A DNA stretch of 64,000 nucleotides, taken from the NCBI GenBank assembly GCA_963989385.1, contig OZ022499.1:55171197-55235196 (forward strand), written 5' to 3'. The notes under the pieces are model-generated. The model saw nothing but the letters and a program-made list of their open reading frames with translations, did no database searches and was not told the origin of the DNA. The DNA comes from Ctena decussata (taxonomy: Eukaryota; Mollusca; Bivalvia; Lucinida; Lucinidae). The translations under genes were made by a program, and so were the position numbers. Of the stretch, positions 44,268-53,994 are shown piece by piece. The stretch's first letter is position 1; each line of letters begins with the position of its first letter.

Positions 44268-44841
44268 GTATACTCCCTCGTATTTCATTACGAAATAATC
44301 ACAAAATTATGAAGCTGGTTAGTTGTATGCAACATAATTAAGATGTGTTAAAATTTTTTTCAGCTAAAACATCTGTGTTACGGAGGCAGAGACGATATAT
44401 CAATACGTACCGTTCTTGAATATTCACGAATATTTTGTCGTCATAAATTGATTGACTCCCACAGGCGTTTCTGCAAGCATGTTTTGAATTTTGTGATTGG
44501 TGGAGTAAATATCTCAACAATAGCATTTACCTCTAATCTGTGCACGTGAGTTGTTTTCAGCCAATAACTGTCTAAAGTTGAGTAAAGAAAGGGCTTACCA
44601 TTATTCATGATATAACTTTAACCTGATTAACTATGATTGATGGGCGTATCAAGTCTTCAGTTTTGGCGGGAATGGTGACCCGCTATTGCCGCTCTTTTTG
44701 TGTATTTCCTTAAATTCTCTTATTTTCGGTGACCATCACAAATCATAAATTTGGCAGATGAATGTACTTTTAATACCAATCATTATCATGCCCAGAATAT
44801 AATGTTTTGTGAGAAATTTAAAATTTAATAGAAATATTGTG
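44268..44841. mobile_element. 574-bp insertion in the tandem array
   Basis: The array is interrupted between TTTAAAG (44261-44267) and TTTAAGT (44842-44848), a probable 7-bp duplicated target with one or two changes. The insert begins GGTATACTCCCTCGTATTTC and ends with GAAATATTGTGGGTGTAAATC. Its ends form a weak inverted match (TACTCCCTC..ATTTC against TACACCCAC..ATTTC). No transposase frame. Class unknown. Confidence 0.65.
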
Positions 44842-45249
44842 GGTGTAAATCTTTAAGTATATAGTAATGGGCTGAACAAAACTTTTAGCATGTGTGAATT
44901 CGACAGCAATTGTTGTGCAGGAAATATTATCATGGCTTTCTTATTAGCTGTTAGTCATGTGAAATGCGTGCACAAGATGAAATTAACATGACAGAACTAT
45001 TTTAATAACATGACGCTTATAGTATATAGTAATGGGCTAAATAAAAGTTTTAGCATTTAATGGATGCAAAATATGAAATTGAGAGTCATTGGTGTGCAGG
45101 AAATGTCATCATAGATTTCTTATTAGCTGGGACTTGAAACTTTATCAGCTGTTTGAAGATGATGAGTAAAATTGACTGATTAAGTTTGAACGAATTCCGT
45201 CAATTTTTGTTGGAGTTGTGCACATTTGAAATTTGGCATTTTCTTAAAA

Positions 45250-45430
45250 CAAAAACTTGCCAGCAATATGCAGATGATTGTGTTTGGAACCGTCAATTAA
45301 TAGCAAAAAGGACACAGAGATAATTTAAAAGGAAAAAGATTTGGTTAGAAAGTGGAGTATTAGACTCGAATCTGCACTAGAAAATGCGATTGTAAAACAC
45401 TAAGCCCACAAGCATATGACTTTAGAAAGG
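45250..45430 (+). pseudogene. Possible LINE RT remnant (YADD-like)
   Basis: TATGCAGATGATTGTGTTTGG translates to YADDCVW, an RT catalytic-motif look-alike, followed by about 40 residues with stops and shifts (a KWSIRLE-like segment). The context is too short to be sure. It could be chance. Confidence 0.25.
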
Positions 45431-45459
45431 ATTGGTTTGTATCAGAAAATATTGACAGA

Positions 45460-45735
45460 AATTGTTCAAACGTTAATCAGTCAATTTACTTATTGTCACC
45501 AGTCAGCAGACCAAGTTCAAATCCCTAGCTCAAACACTTTTCGAGATATCTTGCTGGCATGTCAAAACTGCTGAAATTTTCAAAGGGCCATAACGGTAAG
45601 AAAAAAATGCGGAATATGTTAAAAAAAATTAATCAGTTTATTTACTCATCATTTCCAATCAACTGACAAAGTTTAAAGCCCTGAAGTAAAATACTTTTTG
45701 AGATATCTTGCTGACGTTTGATACCTGTTTGTCTC
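45460..45735 (+). repeat. Two-copy tandem core, about 156 bp
   Basis: TTTTCGAGATATCTTGCTGGC and TTTTTGAGATATCTTGCTGAC-type marks lie about 156 bp apart. Each is preceded by AATCAGT.AATTTACT.AT and AGTT.AAA.CCCT. A decayed tandem-core element. Confidence 0.55.
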
Positions 45736-45737
45736 CT

Positions 45738-45959
45738 CGGGTCGTATTTATAAAATGACTTAAGTGGTTGCTATGCTGTTGCTAAGGCCGAATTTCTAAA
45801 AGGAGATTCCCTACAACTATGACATTTGCTCTGGAGGAACAGTCTGAAAAAGACTGTTCCTCCATAGCAAATTTCATAGTTGTAGGGAAACTCCTTCATA
45901 GAAATTAAGCCTTAGCAACAGCATAGCAACCACTTAAATTGTTTTATAAATACGGCCCC
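45738..45959. mobile_element. PAL222 palindromic MITE, 222 bp, copy 3
   Basis: Left end CGGGTCGTATTTATAAAATG, right end TTTATAAATACGGCCCC. Arms and the central AACAGTCTGAAAAAGACTGTT hairpin are intact. Closely similar to copy 1. Confidence 0.88.
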
Positions 45960-46254
45960 TGGACTCTTTTGTCGATAAACATTGCTTCATCTAAGTCAAA
46001 GCGCAAAGTATATTATAGTTTGCTTGCAGATATCGCAGAGACTTTTCCCCTTTTAATCAGTATGCCGGTTACCTGCATTTCTTTGCCAGCCATAACGAAT
46101 AAAGGAAAATTTCGGGACGAGATACGACATTGCTGCTTTTTGTATATTTGGTGTTCCCATTAAATTGCATAGTCTGTGTGAAAGTTTAAAATTAACGCTA
46201 GGCATGTTACTATTCAGTATGACTTTAATTTGAACGTAGTTTAAGTATACAATT

Positions 46255-46490
46255 GAGCCGCGACACGAGAAAACCAACAATGTGGTTGTGCGCCCAGCGC
46301 AGACTCAAATCAGCCTGGGCATCCGCCCAGTCTGATCAGAGTCTTCGCTGTCCGCATGGCGGTAGCTTAGACCCTTAGCTACCCTTTAAGCGCTGAGCGA
46401 AGAGTCTGGTAAGACTGGTCGGATGCCCAGGCTGATTTGAGTCTGCGCTGGGCGCACAACCACATTGTTGGTTTTGTCGTGTCGCGGCTC
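46255..46490 (+). mobile_element. PAL236 palindromic MITE, full length 236 bp
   Basis: Termini GAGCCGCGACACGAG and CGTGTCGCGGCTC. The left flank is AATT (46251-46254) but the right flank is AGTC, so this is the only full-length copy whose 4-bp duplication is not intact. Confidence 0.93.
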
Positions 46491-46948
46491 AGTCATGTAT
46501 TAAGCGTTGGTTGAATGACATCATAAGAATCCCCATCTTTTTATGAGGAGTGCCTAGTTTAAATTCTAATCTTACGAAACACTGCACTGTTTTTTTAATA
46601 AATTTTTTAATGTAAGAGCGAAAGAAAATATGATTTCAAAGACGATCTCCCCTAAGAGTGCACATTCCTGCATTTTGCACGTGAAACATATGAACTCTAA
46701 ATACCATTTTTTAACAAAGAATAAGAAATGCTAGTATTTGACTTACTTATACGCCTTAACAACAGGTGCAAGTCTATAATATGATCTTGTCAAAATCGTG
46801 TCATATAAAACCGAGGTACGTCTGCGGAGTATCATATTGAAATAAGAAAAACATAAAAAATACAAATTTTATTTTCTAACCTCAAAGAGAAAATTCGGTC
46901 AGACAACGTTGTAAACATATACCGTCTGACACCTTTTTGAGCTAATTT

Positions 46949-47159
46949 GAGCTGCGACACGACAAAACCAACAAAGTGTCATGTGCGCCCAGCGAAGACT
47001 CAGATCAGAGTCTTTGCTGTCGGCATGGAGATGGCTGAGATAATTAGCTACCCTTAAGGCGCACGGCGAAAATCCTTATCAGACTGGGCGGATGCCCAGG
47101 CTGATGAGAGTCTTCGCTGGGCGCAAATGCCAATTTGTTGATTTGTCATGTCGCGGCCC
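46949..47159 (+). mobile_element. PAL236 palindromic MITE, diverged 211-bp copy
   Basis: Termini GAGCTGCGACACGAC and CATGTCGCGGCCC. The left arm lacks about 25 bp (AGCCTGGGCATCCGCCCAGT is missing). ATTT duplication at 46945-46948 and 47160-47163. Confidence 0.9.
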
Positions 47160-47251
47160 ATTTCATCTTTTTTCACACCGTAATGGACAGGTAATCCTGT
47201 GCAAAACGTTTAGATTGCTCTTAGACTTTGCGTGTTTTTTTTTCATTCCAG

Positions 47252-47455
47252 CGGCACCGTTTAAACAGGATATTTCAAATATCCCATCCCGCGACAGACT
47301 GCTGCTCAAAGTGAAGTCTGCCAACAAACTTAGTGTTTCAAGGTTTTACAGTCACACTCAACAAAAACAACAATCTGTCAAAACTAAACTGCATTTACTT
47401 TGAACAGTTAAACACATCTATTATGAATTTTTAACACGCTGATTGCAACAGAAAG
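47252..47455 (+). ncRNA. Possible spliced transcript, exon A
   Basis: A strong acceptor-like stretch (a T-rich run ending TTTCATTCCAG) ends at 47251. A donor-like AAAG|GTAGGT follows 47455. One frame is open for the first 50 codons (APFKQDISNIPSRDRLLLK... to a TGA at 47401-47403) and could be a C-terminus with a spliced 3' UTR. Otherwise this is a non-coding exon. No homology recognised. Confidence 0.25.
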
Positions 47456-47580
47456 GTAGGTGAAAATGTGCGTTTTACCAGCTTCAAACAGCATAGTAAA
47501 TTACCAGTCTAAGCGTTTGCACAGCTGACCAGATGCTTTACTGTATATTGACAGCGTTTTTTTTTTCTTTTGTTTTTCAG

Positions 47581-47640
47581 GGAAGGAGATTGGCATTGGC
47601 CTTAATGCACGTTTTACTTATGCTGTAGCTTAAGGACCAC
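47581..47640 (+). ncRNA. Possible spliced transcript, exon B (start)
   Basis: A long pyrimidine run followed by TTTGTTTTTCAG ends at 47580, one of the best acceptor-like sites in the window. The intron from 47456 would be 125 bp. In one phase the exon reads KEIGIGLNARFTYAVA then a stop at about 47632. The 3' end is not determined. Confidence 0.25.
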
Positions 47641-47734
47641 CAACAGCAACCCTCTGCACCAGAAGCTAAGCCAATATAACATAAAAAGAGTATTTCATTC
47701 TTTCTCCTCTTAAATTTTATTCAACCTTTTTGTT

Positions 47735-47930
47735 ATGTAAAACTCACTAAGTGGCCACCCCTATTAAGCAAGCAACCTATGCTAAGCATGAATTCAGTAC
47801 CTAAAACAGGCACATACATTGAAGTGTACCTGTATAAAGCAAGCACCTGTCTTAAGCAAGCAAATTTTGATTATCTTTTAGGTGCTTGGTTAGTACAGAT
47901 CGGCTGTATTTCAAGCGTCTGAAATATTTT
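47735..47930. repeat. Pogo-like MITE relative, degenerate
   Basis: AAGTGGCCACC.CTATTAAGC, then TAAGCAAGCACCTGTCTTAAGC, then TTGGTTAGTACAG. Same style as 22095-22238. Termini not certain. Confidence 0.4.
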
Positions 47931-49023
47931 GTTTGCTTAAAATTTGATTACACGGTCAGAAAATGCCAGTACGTTGTTCCGGCTGTCGGTTACAGATGGC
48001 CAGGAAATAGACAATTCAATGTCGGTTTCATTTTATATGACAAAAGCTAGTACCTGGTGAATTTGTTTTTGATGTTGTGCCTAGATATTTGGGATGTTGC
48101 TTGCAGACTTCATAATAGCTAGTTTGGATTAAAGTATGAAAAATATAAACTAATTGAATAATATTTGAACCAAATCTTAGAAGTTGCCATTTTAATGATT
48201 GATTATTTTTTTAAATGTTTGATAAAAACAATTGAAATGCAGTGACTGTCAAACATAAACGTCAATTAGTTTGAATTATGCTTTTAATAATTGCTGTGAA
48301 TGGAATTTAAATGATTAACTGAAAGTTTGATAAATTATATCCAAAATCGTGTGAATGATGTGCAGCAAGTTAGCATATATGAAATCTATGAAGAATGTTT
48401 GATACAAAGTCAGAAACTGTAACAAAAGAGTTCAAAATAAATAAACAATAAATAAATCTATAATACTAAATAAACGAAGTAACGCATAAACTGCAAAATT
48501 GGTGGCAATTTCAAGCGTAATTTCTACACTGGTTCTTTCGCATATTGCTATCATTGATAATTTCGGTTAGCGTGTGTTTTAGTTTCACGTAGATTTAAAG
48601 AATTTGGGAATTAAATTCGTCTTTCATTTCAAATTCTCCCAAGTATTTTTATAGAAACTTCGACTATTGGTCGATTTTTTTTGGTCAACAATGGGTGCGT
48701 TCGAGTGAAATTATCGTGTACTCGAATACACGTTTTAAATTAATCCGGTCGTTTCGGTTCTGCGTCGTTATATCGGCGCGCTGCTTAGCCAGTCCAAATT
48801 TAGCAGGTTCTAATGCAAAAATCCGACCCATAAACGTACGTCATTCCCCATAAATAACGATTTATTTTTGTATTTTTGCTCATATGTATAAACGGATGAA
48901 GAACTAAATGGTCATAGTCCCGACGGTCCTGGCTCGAAACGACCCATTTTCTTCCAGAACGATAGTCAATACGAGTAGCCAATCGAACTCGCCCATTGAA
49001 GAATAAAGCTCAACGCACATGGT
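47931..49023. other. No gene recognised
   Basis: AT-rich to about 48530, then ordinary sequence. The 60-codon minus frame at 48800-48982 has no recognised motif. Confidence 0.4.
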
Positions 49024-49140
49024 CTTTCGAAAAGTTGGACGGACACACGGCGCCAAGTGTGTGCGGCTATGGTTACGTACCGCTGAGCCACTTGGGGAAC
49101 GTCGTTAGGAGAATTCAAACTGAACTGAACTTTCGAAAAG
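49024..49140 (+). mobile_element. 5'-truncated SINE insertion (95 bp) with perfect 11-bp TSD
   Basis: The body at 49035-49129 is flanked by CTTTCGAAAAG at 49024-49034 and 49130-49140. The body ends GGGGAACGTCGTTAGGAGAA then TTCAAACTGAACTGAA, the same tail as the 46-bp insert at 7268-7313. It is a second, longer 5'-truncated copy of the same SINE family. Confidence 0.85.
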
Positions 49141-49384
49141 ACAAAAATTAAAAATGTCTAAGGTTAACACACATGCGCCAGGTAAGAAAGGGCATTTTTT
49201 TCCAGCGAAGCAGACAAATCAATTTCAATGATTCAACGAAGCTAAATAAGCCTTTAGTCTTCAGAGGGCTTGAATATTTTCCCCAAAAACGTTCCAGGAC
49301 CCAATTTTTTCAGAAAAAAGTACCCAGGACAGGTCACTTAACCAAGATGGCAAACATTTATTATGGTTAAAAATCTCAAAAATC

Positions 49385-49685
49385 TTCTCCCCCAGAACCA
49401 CGCCGGGCCGCGTAGTGCAATCGGTAGGGCACCTGACTCATAAGTCAGAGGTCCTGGGTTCGAAACCCGGTCTGGCCACATACTTTCGTTTCTCCTTCCG
49501 CTGATTCAAGAAGGGCAGTTGTCAGTTACTGGCGAAAGTATGTGCACTTAGTACTGGTTAACCGGTTAGGAGGTCTAAGCCTGCCCAGGAATAGTGTGGT
49601 TAGGTTAACTGACCGTCCCGACATGACCTTAGCTGTTTACCGTGGACGTTAAGCATCAAATCAACCAATTCTCCCCCAGAACCAC
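49385..49685 (+). mobile_element. tRNA-derived SINE, 267 bp, perfect 17-bp TSD
   Basis: The body at 49402-49668 is flanked by perfect 17-bp repeats TTCTCCCCCAGAACCAC (49385-49401 and 49669-49685), so it is recent. The head (about 49402-49480) is tRNA-like: D-arm TAGTGCAATCGGTAGGGC, anticodon region CTGACTCATAAGTCAG (CAT, Met-like, with one extra G), and T-arm with B box GGGTTCGAAACCC. The body holds GGTTAACCGGTTAGGAGG and the tail CGTGGACGTTAAGCATCAAA. The mismatched D stem and the extra base in the anticodon arm argue against a working tRNA-Met gene. The internal A and B boxes could still drive RNA polymerase III transcription. Confidence 0.9.
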
Positions 49686-50070
49686 AAATCCTATGACTTG
49701 AAACTTAGCATGTCGCATATAGGACTCAAAAGCTCAACAAAATTTATATAAACGATGACCCTGGGATGATCTTGATCTGTTTTACGGCAAGGTCAACTTT
49801 TGAGTGACTTAGGTTTTTCTATTGGAAAAAGTGAAAAAAGTTGATTTTTTTAGAAACAATGCAGTCTGCTACCTGAAAGTTTGTAGATGCAGACAACTAA
49901 TTAGGTAAATGAAGCTTTAGTGAGTATTCATGGTAAAGGTCATATCTTCACCTGGGCCTAAGGCCATTTACATTGAAAAATTAAAACTCGCTTTTTTTAT
50001 ATAAACTTGACCATCATGAAATATTTCCGCGCTTGCGCGGGCTCTTTTCTAGTATAACTAAATAAATTAA
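49686..50070 (+). repeat. Decayed tandem-core element around the SINE
   Basis: The SINE interrupts a repeat reading TCTCCCCCAGAACCACAAATCC, CTTAGCATGT and CAAGGTCAACTTTTGAG. It ends with CCGCGCTTGCGCGGG, a hairpin cap, near 50028. Units are not countable. Confidence 0.45.
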
Positions 50071-50658
50071 CTTAATACTAAAACTTGGGGCCTGTGTCAA
50101 TTCACCTGCTGTGCAAAGAAATTCCGGATCTGGTTTTCCTCAACAAATCGTTTCAACTTCGTCAGGAGGACAGTGCCAAAGTTTTTGGTTTCTTTATATG
50201 TTGAAAATTATTATAGTAAGTTTAATTATACCACCCTTACCAGAAAACGTCAACTTTAGCAGGAAATTTTTCGCAATGAGTAAGGTCTAAAATGTTAAGG
50301 GAGGTATAAAGTAGTTACACCATGGTTTGTCCGCCTATACAGGAGATAATCCACTCGTTAAAGCTCATGGATTTTCTCCTCGTACAGACAGACAAATCAG
50401 GTTATAACTATTACATACGTACAGGTCAATTTTCTCTTGTTTCGTCTAAATCTCGTAACGGAGTTCCCCAGGAGGCTCGCGGGAATGAATCCACAGCATG
50501 TTTCTCCTGGCAGCAAATCTGTGCGTGACCTTACCTGTTCGAAAAGAGTGAAGAGTGTGTGGTTTACAATATATTTGCTAATAATATGCAAATAACATTT
50601 GCCTTATTTTATGTAGTTTATTATGTTAAATTATTCCCTTCTGCTTCCTGTGTTTCAG

Positions 50659-50853
50659 CTGTACAGTATATAAAATGCCCGTCCCCTCTTACATCGGAAT
50701 GTCATTCACATATCTATAATGTTGGTGTATACACGTACGTGCAAAGTGGCTTGTTGAGAAATGAGAGGAGTTACCTTGCAGAGTGTGGTTTTCTCCACCA
50801 AAATATAAGTATGTGGGCTGGAACATCTGGAAATGAATTAAGTGCCAACGACA
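50659..50853 (+). CDS. Candidate internal exon, 195 bp, phase 1-1
   Basis: The acceptor TTCTGCTTCCTGTGTTTCAG ends at 50658 and the donor GACA|GTGAGT follows 50853. The one frame that matters is open across the whole exon, with splice phase 1 on both sides and a length divisible by three. That is the pattern of shuffled extracellular-domain exons. Translated segments: VQYIKCPSPLTSECHSHIY, NVGVYTYVQSGLLRNERSY and LAECGFLHQNISMWAGTSG. Three cysteines and an NIS glycosylation-like site fit a secreted or surface protein. No domain family is recognised. The next candidate exon (51131) continues in the same phase. Confidence 0.4.
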
Positions 50854-51130
50854 GTGAGTCATAATAACAAATTTCCGGTTAAATTCTGAAATGTGCCGAA
50901 AGTTTATTTTTGAAACGTATATATCAAGGCTAATTTACTTTATGTCTGTCAGAGGTGCTTCAAATGTTCATGAACTGTAAACTTACTGTTGGAATCATTT
51001 ATTCAAAAGAACTGCAACGAAATTAAAGCTGTATTCAACGATTCACTAACTACCAGAGAATAAAACTCTTCAGATGCTTTGATCTGTGAATATATTAGTG
51101 CATGTTTATTTTCAACCTTTTTACTTTCAG

Positions 51131-51249
51131 GAGCAGGGCTTACACTGTTTGCTATCTCAGCTCTTTCTCAAACAAGAATCCCTCAAATTGCTGAAATGTC
51201 TGCTCTTAATTCAATTACAGAAAGATGCATTATTATAACAGTTTTGTAG
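51131..51249 (+). CDS. Candidate terminal exon, in phase with 50659-50853
   Basis: The acceptor CCTTTTTACTTTCAG ends at 51130. Joined in phase 1, the first codon is completed by GA and the frame is open for 38 codons (GLTLFAISALSQTRIPQ, IAEMSALNSITER) to a TAG at 51247-51249. The intron would be 277 bp. The region just before the stop is hydrophobic. No upstream exon is established, though a weak one may lie at 50334-50423. Unrecognised protein. Confidence 0.35.
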
Positions 51250-51570
51250 GTTAACGGTTGATATCATTGGTTGAAAGCTTACTTGAAATGCGGAAGTGTT
51301 GTCAATCTTTAACAATGATGCAAACTTGTACAGGGCTTCAAAGTTCATTTAAATTATCTAAATACTTTATTAGCAGCCATATAAATAAATCAAAATTTCA
51401 AAAGAATATGTGCTACTATTCCATCATAGTTTGCATATTATTTTAAGAATCATATCCCACAATAGCAATAAACTTAAGACGAATACAATAATGAAAACTG
51501 AATGTTATTCATAACATATTCGACAGGAAGATCACCAAGTATTCATGAATACAACCTAACAAACCATACA

Positions 51571-51835
51571 ATTTTTTTTTTTTTTTTTTTTTAAAGTGGT
51601 TATTTGGTTGTATTGGGTTTAACGGCCCTTTGAGACAGTATTTCAGTCTATATCGGGCCGTCTCCCAAAGAGAGGGAGAAAGAAGAGCAGAAATGATAGA
51701 CGAGAGAAAAAATGTCCAAACAACCCCCACCCGCACCTACTGCAAGCACAATAGGCCCTTGTCCTACTATTATCCAAATCAGTAGGACGCCCCGGCTCTA
51801 GAAGTTATACCCAGCACCATCGCACCACCCAACCA
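51571..51835 (-). mobile_element. SINE, minus strand, with poly(A) tail
   Basis: A run of about 22 T at 51571-51592 (poly(A) on the minus strand) precedes GGGTTTAACGGCCCTTTGAG, AGTATTTCAGTCTATATCGG and GGCCGTCTCCCAAAGAGAGG, the 3' half of a molluscan SINE. The remainder to about 51835 includes CACCCGCACCTACTGCAAGC and CCCGGCTCTAG. The 5' head is not clearly tRNA-like. It is the best copy of the family seen in fragments at 1728, 13376, 21973 and 33640. Confidence 0.7.
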
Positions 51836-52204
51836 CCCCTTTTTAAAAAGAAACTCTACCATGAAAACACAGTACACAGTATTTAACTTTATCATATATT
51901 TACTAGAAAATACGTTCTTTTCACATATGCGATACAGGCAAGGCTTTCATGCACGTATCAGGACTGCATATCTTATGATCGTGAGCCGTTTGGAATCATG
52001 ATACTTAGGATGATACTAAGGATGTGATGGAATGTTTTTCTGATCACTTGCAGTGCCTATTATAGCTTCGTGCTCTTGGACCTCTGCTCAGTGTACCTAT
52101 CTTAAACAACAACAACAACTACCGTCAAATACTAAAAAAATGGGACACCTAAAATAATTATCGTAATTGTCCTAAAATAGAACATTTTTTTTCAATGCAT
52201 TAAT
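51836..52204. other. No feature recognised
   Basis: Ordinary AT-rich sequence. Confidence 0.4.
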
Positions 52205-52330
52205 GAGTCCAAAAGATGCAGATGGAATGGCAAATACTGTGGGCCCTGAATAGACTGTTCTGAGTTTGCACTGTTTGCTCAGACCTATCTGCACCAATGC
52301 TTAGAATTTTTTTATTGTTTTACAGGCCAT
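52205..52330. repeat. Repeat fragment shared with 33720-33840
   Basis: GCAGATGGAATGG.AA..CTGTG, then AGACTGTTCTGAGTTTGCAC, then CTCAGACCTAT, matching the order at 33730-33822. A distant palindromic-family relative. Confidence 0.5.
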
Positions 52331-52689
52331 TGCTGTCTCAGGGAAACAGAAATTAGTAAGAAAGGACAAGATCAATCTGTCACTTCACCATGACATCATC
52401 AAATAAAATTGATACATATTTGTGGAGGATAAATCATAAACTAAACACCAAATATTTGATGATCTTCAAAGATTTGATCAGATCAAAGCCAAAAAACTAA
52501 CGAATTATTAAAATAAATCATAGTGGTAATTATGAACATTATTCAAAATTAACAACTTAAAAAAGGTAAAATGTCCATAATACGATCGCTATATTATCTT
52601 TGCAACTTTGTTCCATGTATCAGTGTCAAACATACACAAATGCTGTGTTATATATACAAATGTAAAGCACAAACGACGGCTATTGGTAT

Positions 52690-52790
52690 TTTGCGGAACG
52701 GAACGTAACGGAACGGAACCTACTTTACGGAATAAAACGCAATGATAATTTATAAGACTGACAAGGGAGGTTATCATTGCGTTTTTATTC
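52690..52790. repeat. GGAAC minisatellite and hairpin
   Basis: GCGGAACGGAACGTAACGG is a short (GGAAC) repeat at 52691-52721. AAAACGCAATGATAA at 52735 then pairs with TTATCATTGCGTTTT ending 52789, loop about 25 nt. Confidence 0.65.
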
Positions 52791-52972
52791 AGTAAAATAA
52801 TATGCAAATTAAGCAACTAATTTTATTATAATAACTAATAATTATTAGTTTGAGAAACCTCGAGGGTGCGGTAGTACGTTGGAGGTGGAGGCTAGTTTAC
52901 TAGTATTCTAGCAATGTCTTGCGCCCAGTATGAATTTGGCATCGCATTGTAGCTAGGACACAGTCGGAGCAA

Positions 52973-53173
52973 CGTATTTATTCGGTTATAAGACGGGAGT
53001 TTACTCTTCCAAAATTACCATAAATACGTAAACCAGTCTTGAGAAATTCAGCTATAAAATTGGGTTCTTCTTTCACAACAATCCTAAAGATCTAGATCCG
53101 TCTTACAAGACGGATTTACATCTTTAGGATTGTTTTGGAAGGAGAAATCCCGTCTTATAACTGAAGAAATACG
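52973..53173. mobile_element. Palindromic MITE, about 201 bp
   Basis: The outer arm CGTATTTATTCGGTTATAAG followed by ACGGGAG is mirrored by CCCGTCTTATAACTGAAGAA and ATACG. The inner AACAATCCTAAAGAT..ATCCGTCTT is mirrored by AAGACGGAT..ATCTTTAGGATTGTT. No ORF. No second copy in the window. Confidence 0.8.
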
Positions 53174-53227
53174 GTGCATTATTGCAGCTGATGAAAACTG
53201 TTATCAGTCTGTGAGCAAACTAATTCG

Positions 53228-53340
53228 GTACTGCTGAAATTTCTTGACAATACGTATTTCAATAATTTCAGTACTACTGAAATTTCTTGACCATACGTAT
53301 TTCGATAATTTCAGTACTGCTGAAATTTCTTGACAAATTT
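53228..53340 (+). repeat. 43-bp tandem repeat x 2.6
   Basis: GTACTGCTGAAATTTCTTGAC recurs at 53228, 53271 and 53314 with TACGTATTTC.ATAATTTCA between. Confidence 0.92.
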
Positions 53341-53759
53341 TTCATGGTCATCAAATTCAAAAGTCTTACAATTTAGTATTTACTAAGATTTTCAAAGATA
53401 AACTCTAACGGTAAGAATAATTTTCTTTGATGTAAATGGTGTTATTTAAATATTTTACTTACAACCGTTTCTAAATGGGTTTAGTAGATTTATTGTTTCT
53501 AAAAATATCTTAGATTTAAAGAAAATTATGTCACATAGACAAAATGTAGGTCAGTTGTGGAAGAATACATACTGAGGTCAAATAATAATAAAGACCTTCA
53601 CTTTAATCTCTTTCAAGAGTGCTTAAAAATTGGTCTAGAACATCCAAAATTGTCATAGTTAAACTTAAGAGTATTTCCCACGAACATCTAAATGTTACCC
53701 ACCATGGCCAGCCTAGTCCGTCTGTGTAAGTAGTATGGTAAGAAACGTGCATTGGCTTT

Positions 53760-53994
53760 AAAACATAAAGGTGAGCCCCGGTGGCTCTGTCACTGGCTCA
53801 GTAGGTTAAGCGCTGGCCTGCTGGTCTAGCTGTCCCGGGTTCGAACCCCGCTCGAGACAGAAATTTTTCCAACCGCAGACGGGGTTCCATTGCACACAAC
53901 TTTTCATTATTACCCTCCCATTGCCCTGATATGACTGAAATTATAAAAAAGGAAGTTAAATCACAAGTCATCCAGCCATCCATCAAAACATAAA
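53760..53994 (+). mobile_element. tRNA-derived SINE, about 215 bp, 10-bp TSD
   Basis: The body at 53770-53984 is flanked by AAAACATAAA at 53760-53769 and 53985-53994. A-box-like TGGCTCAGTAGGTTAAGCGC and B-box GGGTTCGAACCCC lie in the first 80 bp. The 3' part has CCCTGATATGACTGAAATTA and GAAGTTAAATC, ending in an (ATCC)n-like tail. A different family from 49385, with a Ser/Leu-like head. Confidence 0.88.

Larger units (their letters stand above)
42568..45130 (+). repeat. Tandem array, about 165-180-bp units, split by two insertions
   Basis: Five copies marked by TAGTAATGGGCTGAACAAAA, then CAATTGTTGTGCAGGAAATG, then ATAGATTTCTTATTAGCTG, then GTAAAATGCGTGCACAAGATG, then AACATGACAGAACTA. Copies: about 42568-42718 plus 43905 (split), 43905-44084, 44085-44267 (split), 44849-45026 and 45027-45130 (partial). 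Spacings are about 179 and 165 bp. The two gaps between copies are filled by separate inserts (42719-43904 and 44268-44841). Confidence 0.85.

Noticed and set aside
49402..49480. Functional tRNA-Met (CAT) gene
   Set aside because: The D stem has a mismatch and the anticodon arm has an extra base. The sequence continues into a SINE body ending at a perfect 17-bp target duplication. It is a SINE head.
53776..53860. Functional tRNA gene with B box GGGTTCGAACCCC
   Set aside because: Part of a SINE body bounded by AAAACATAAA duplications. The cloverleaf is poor.
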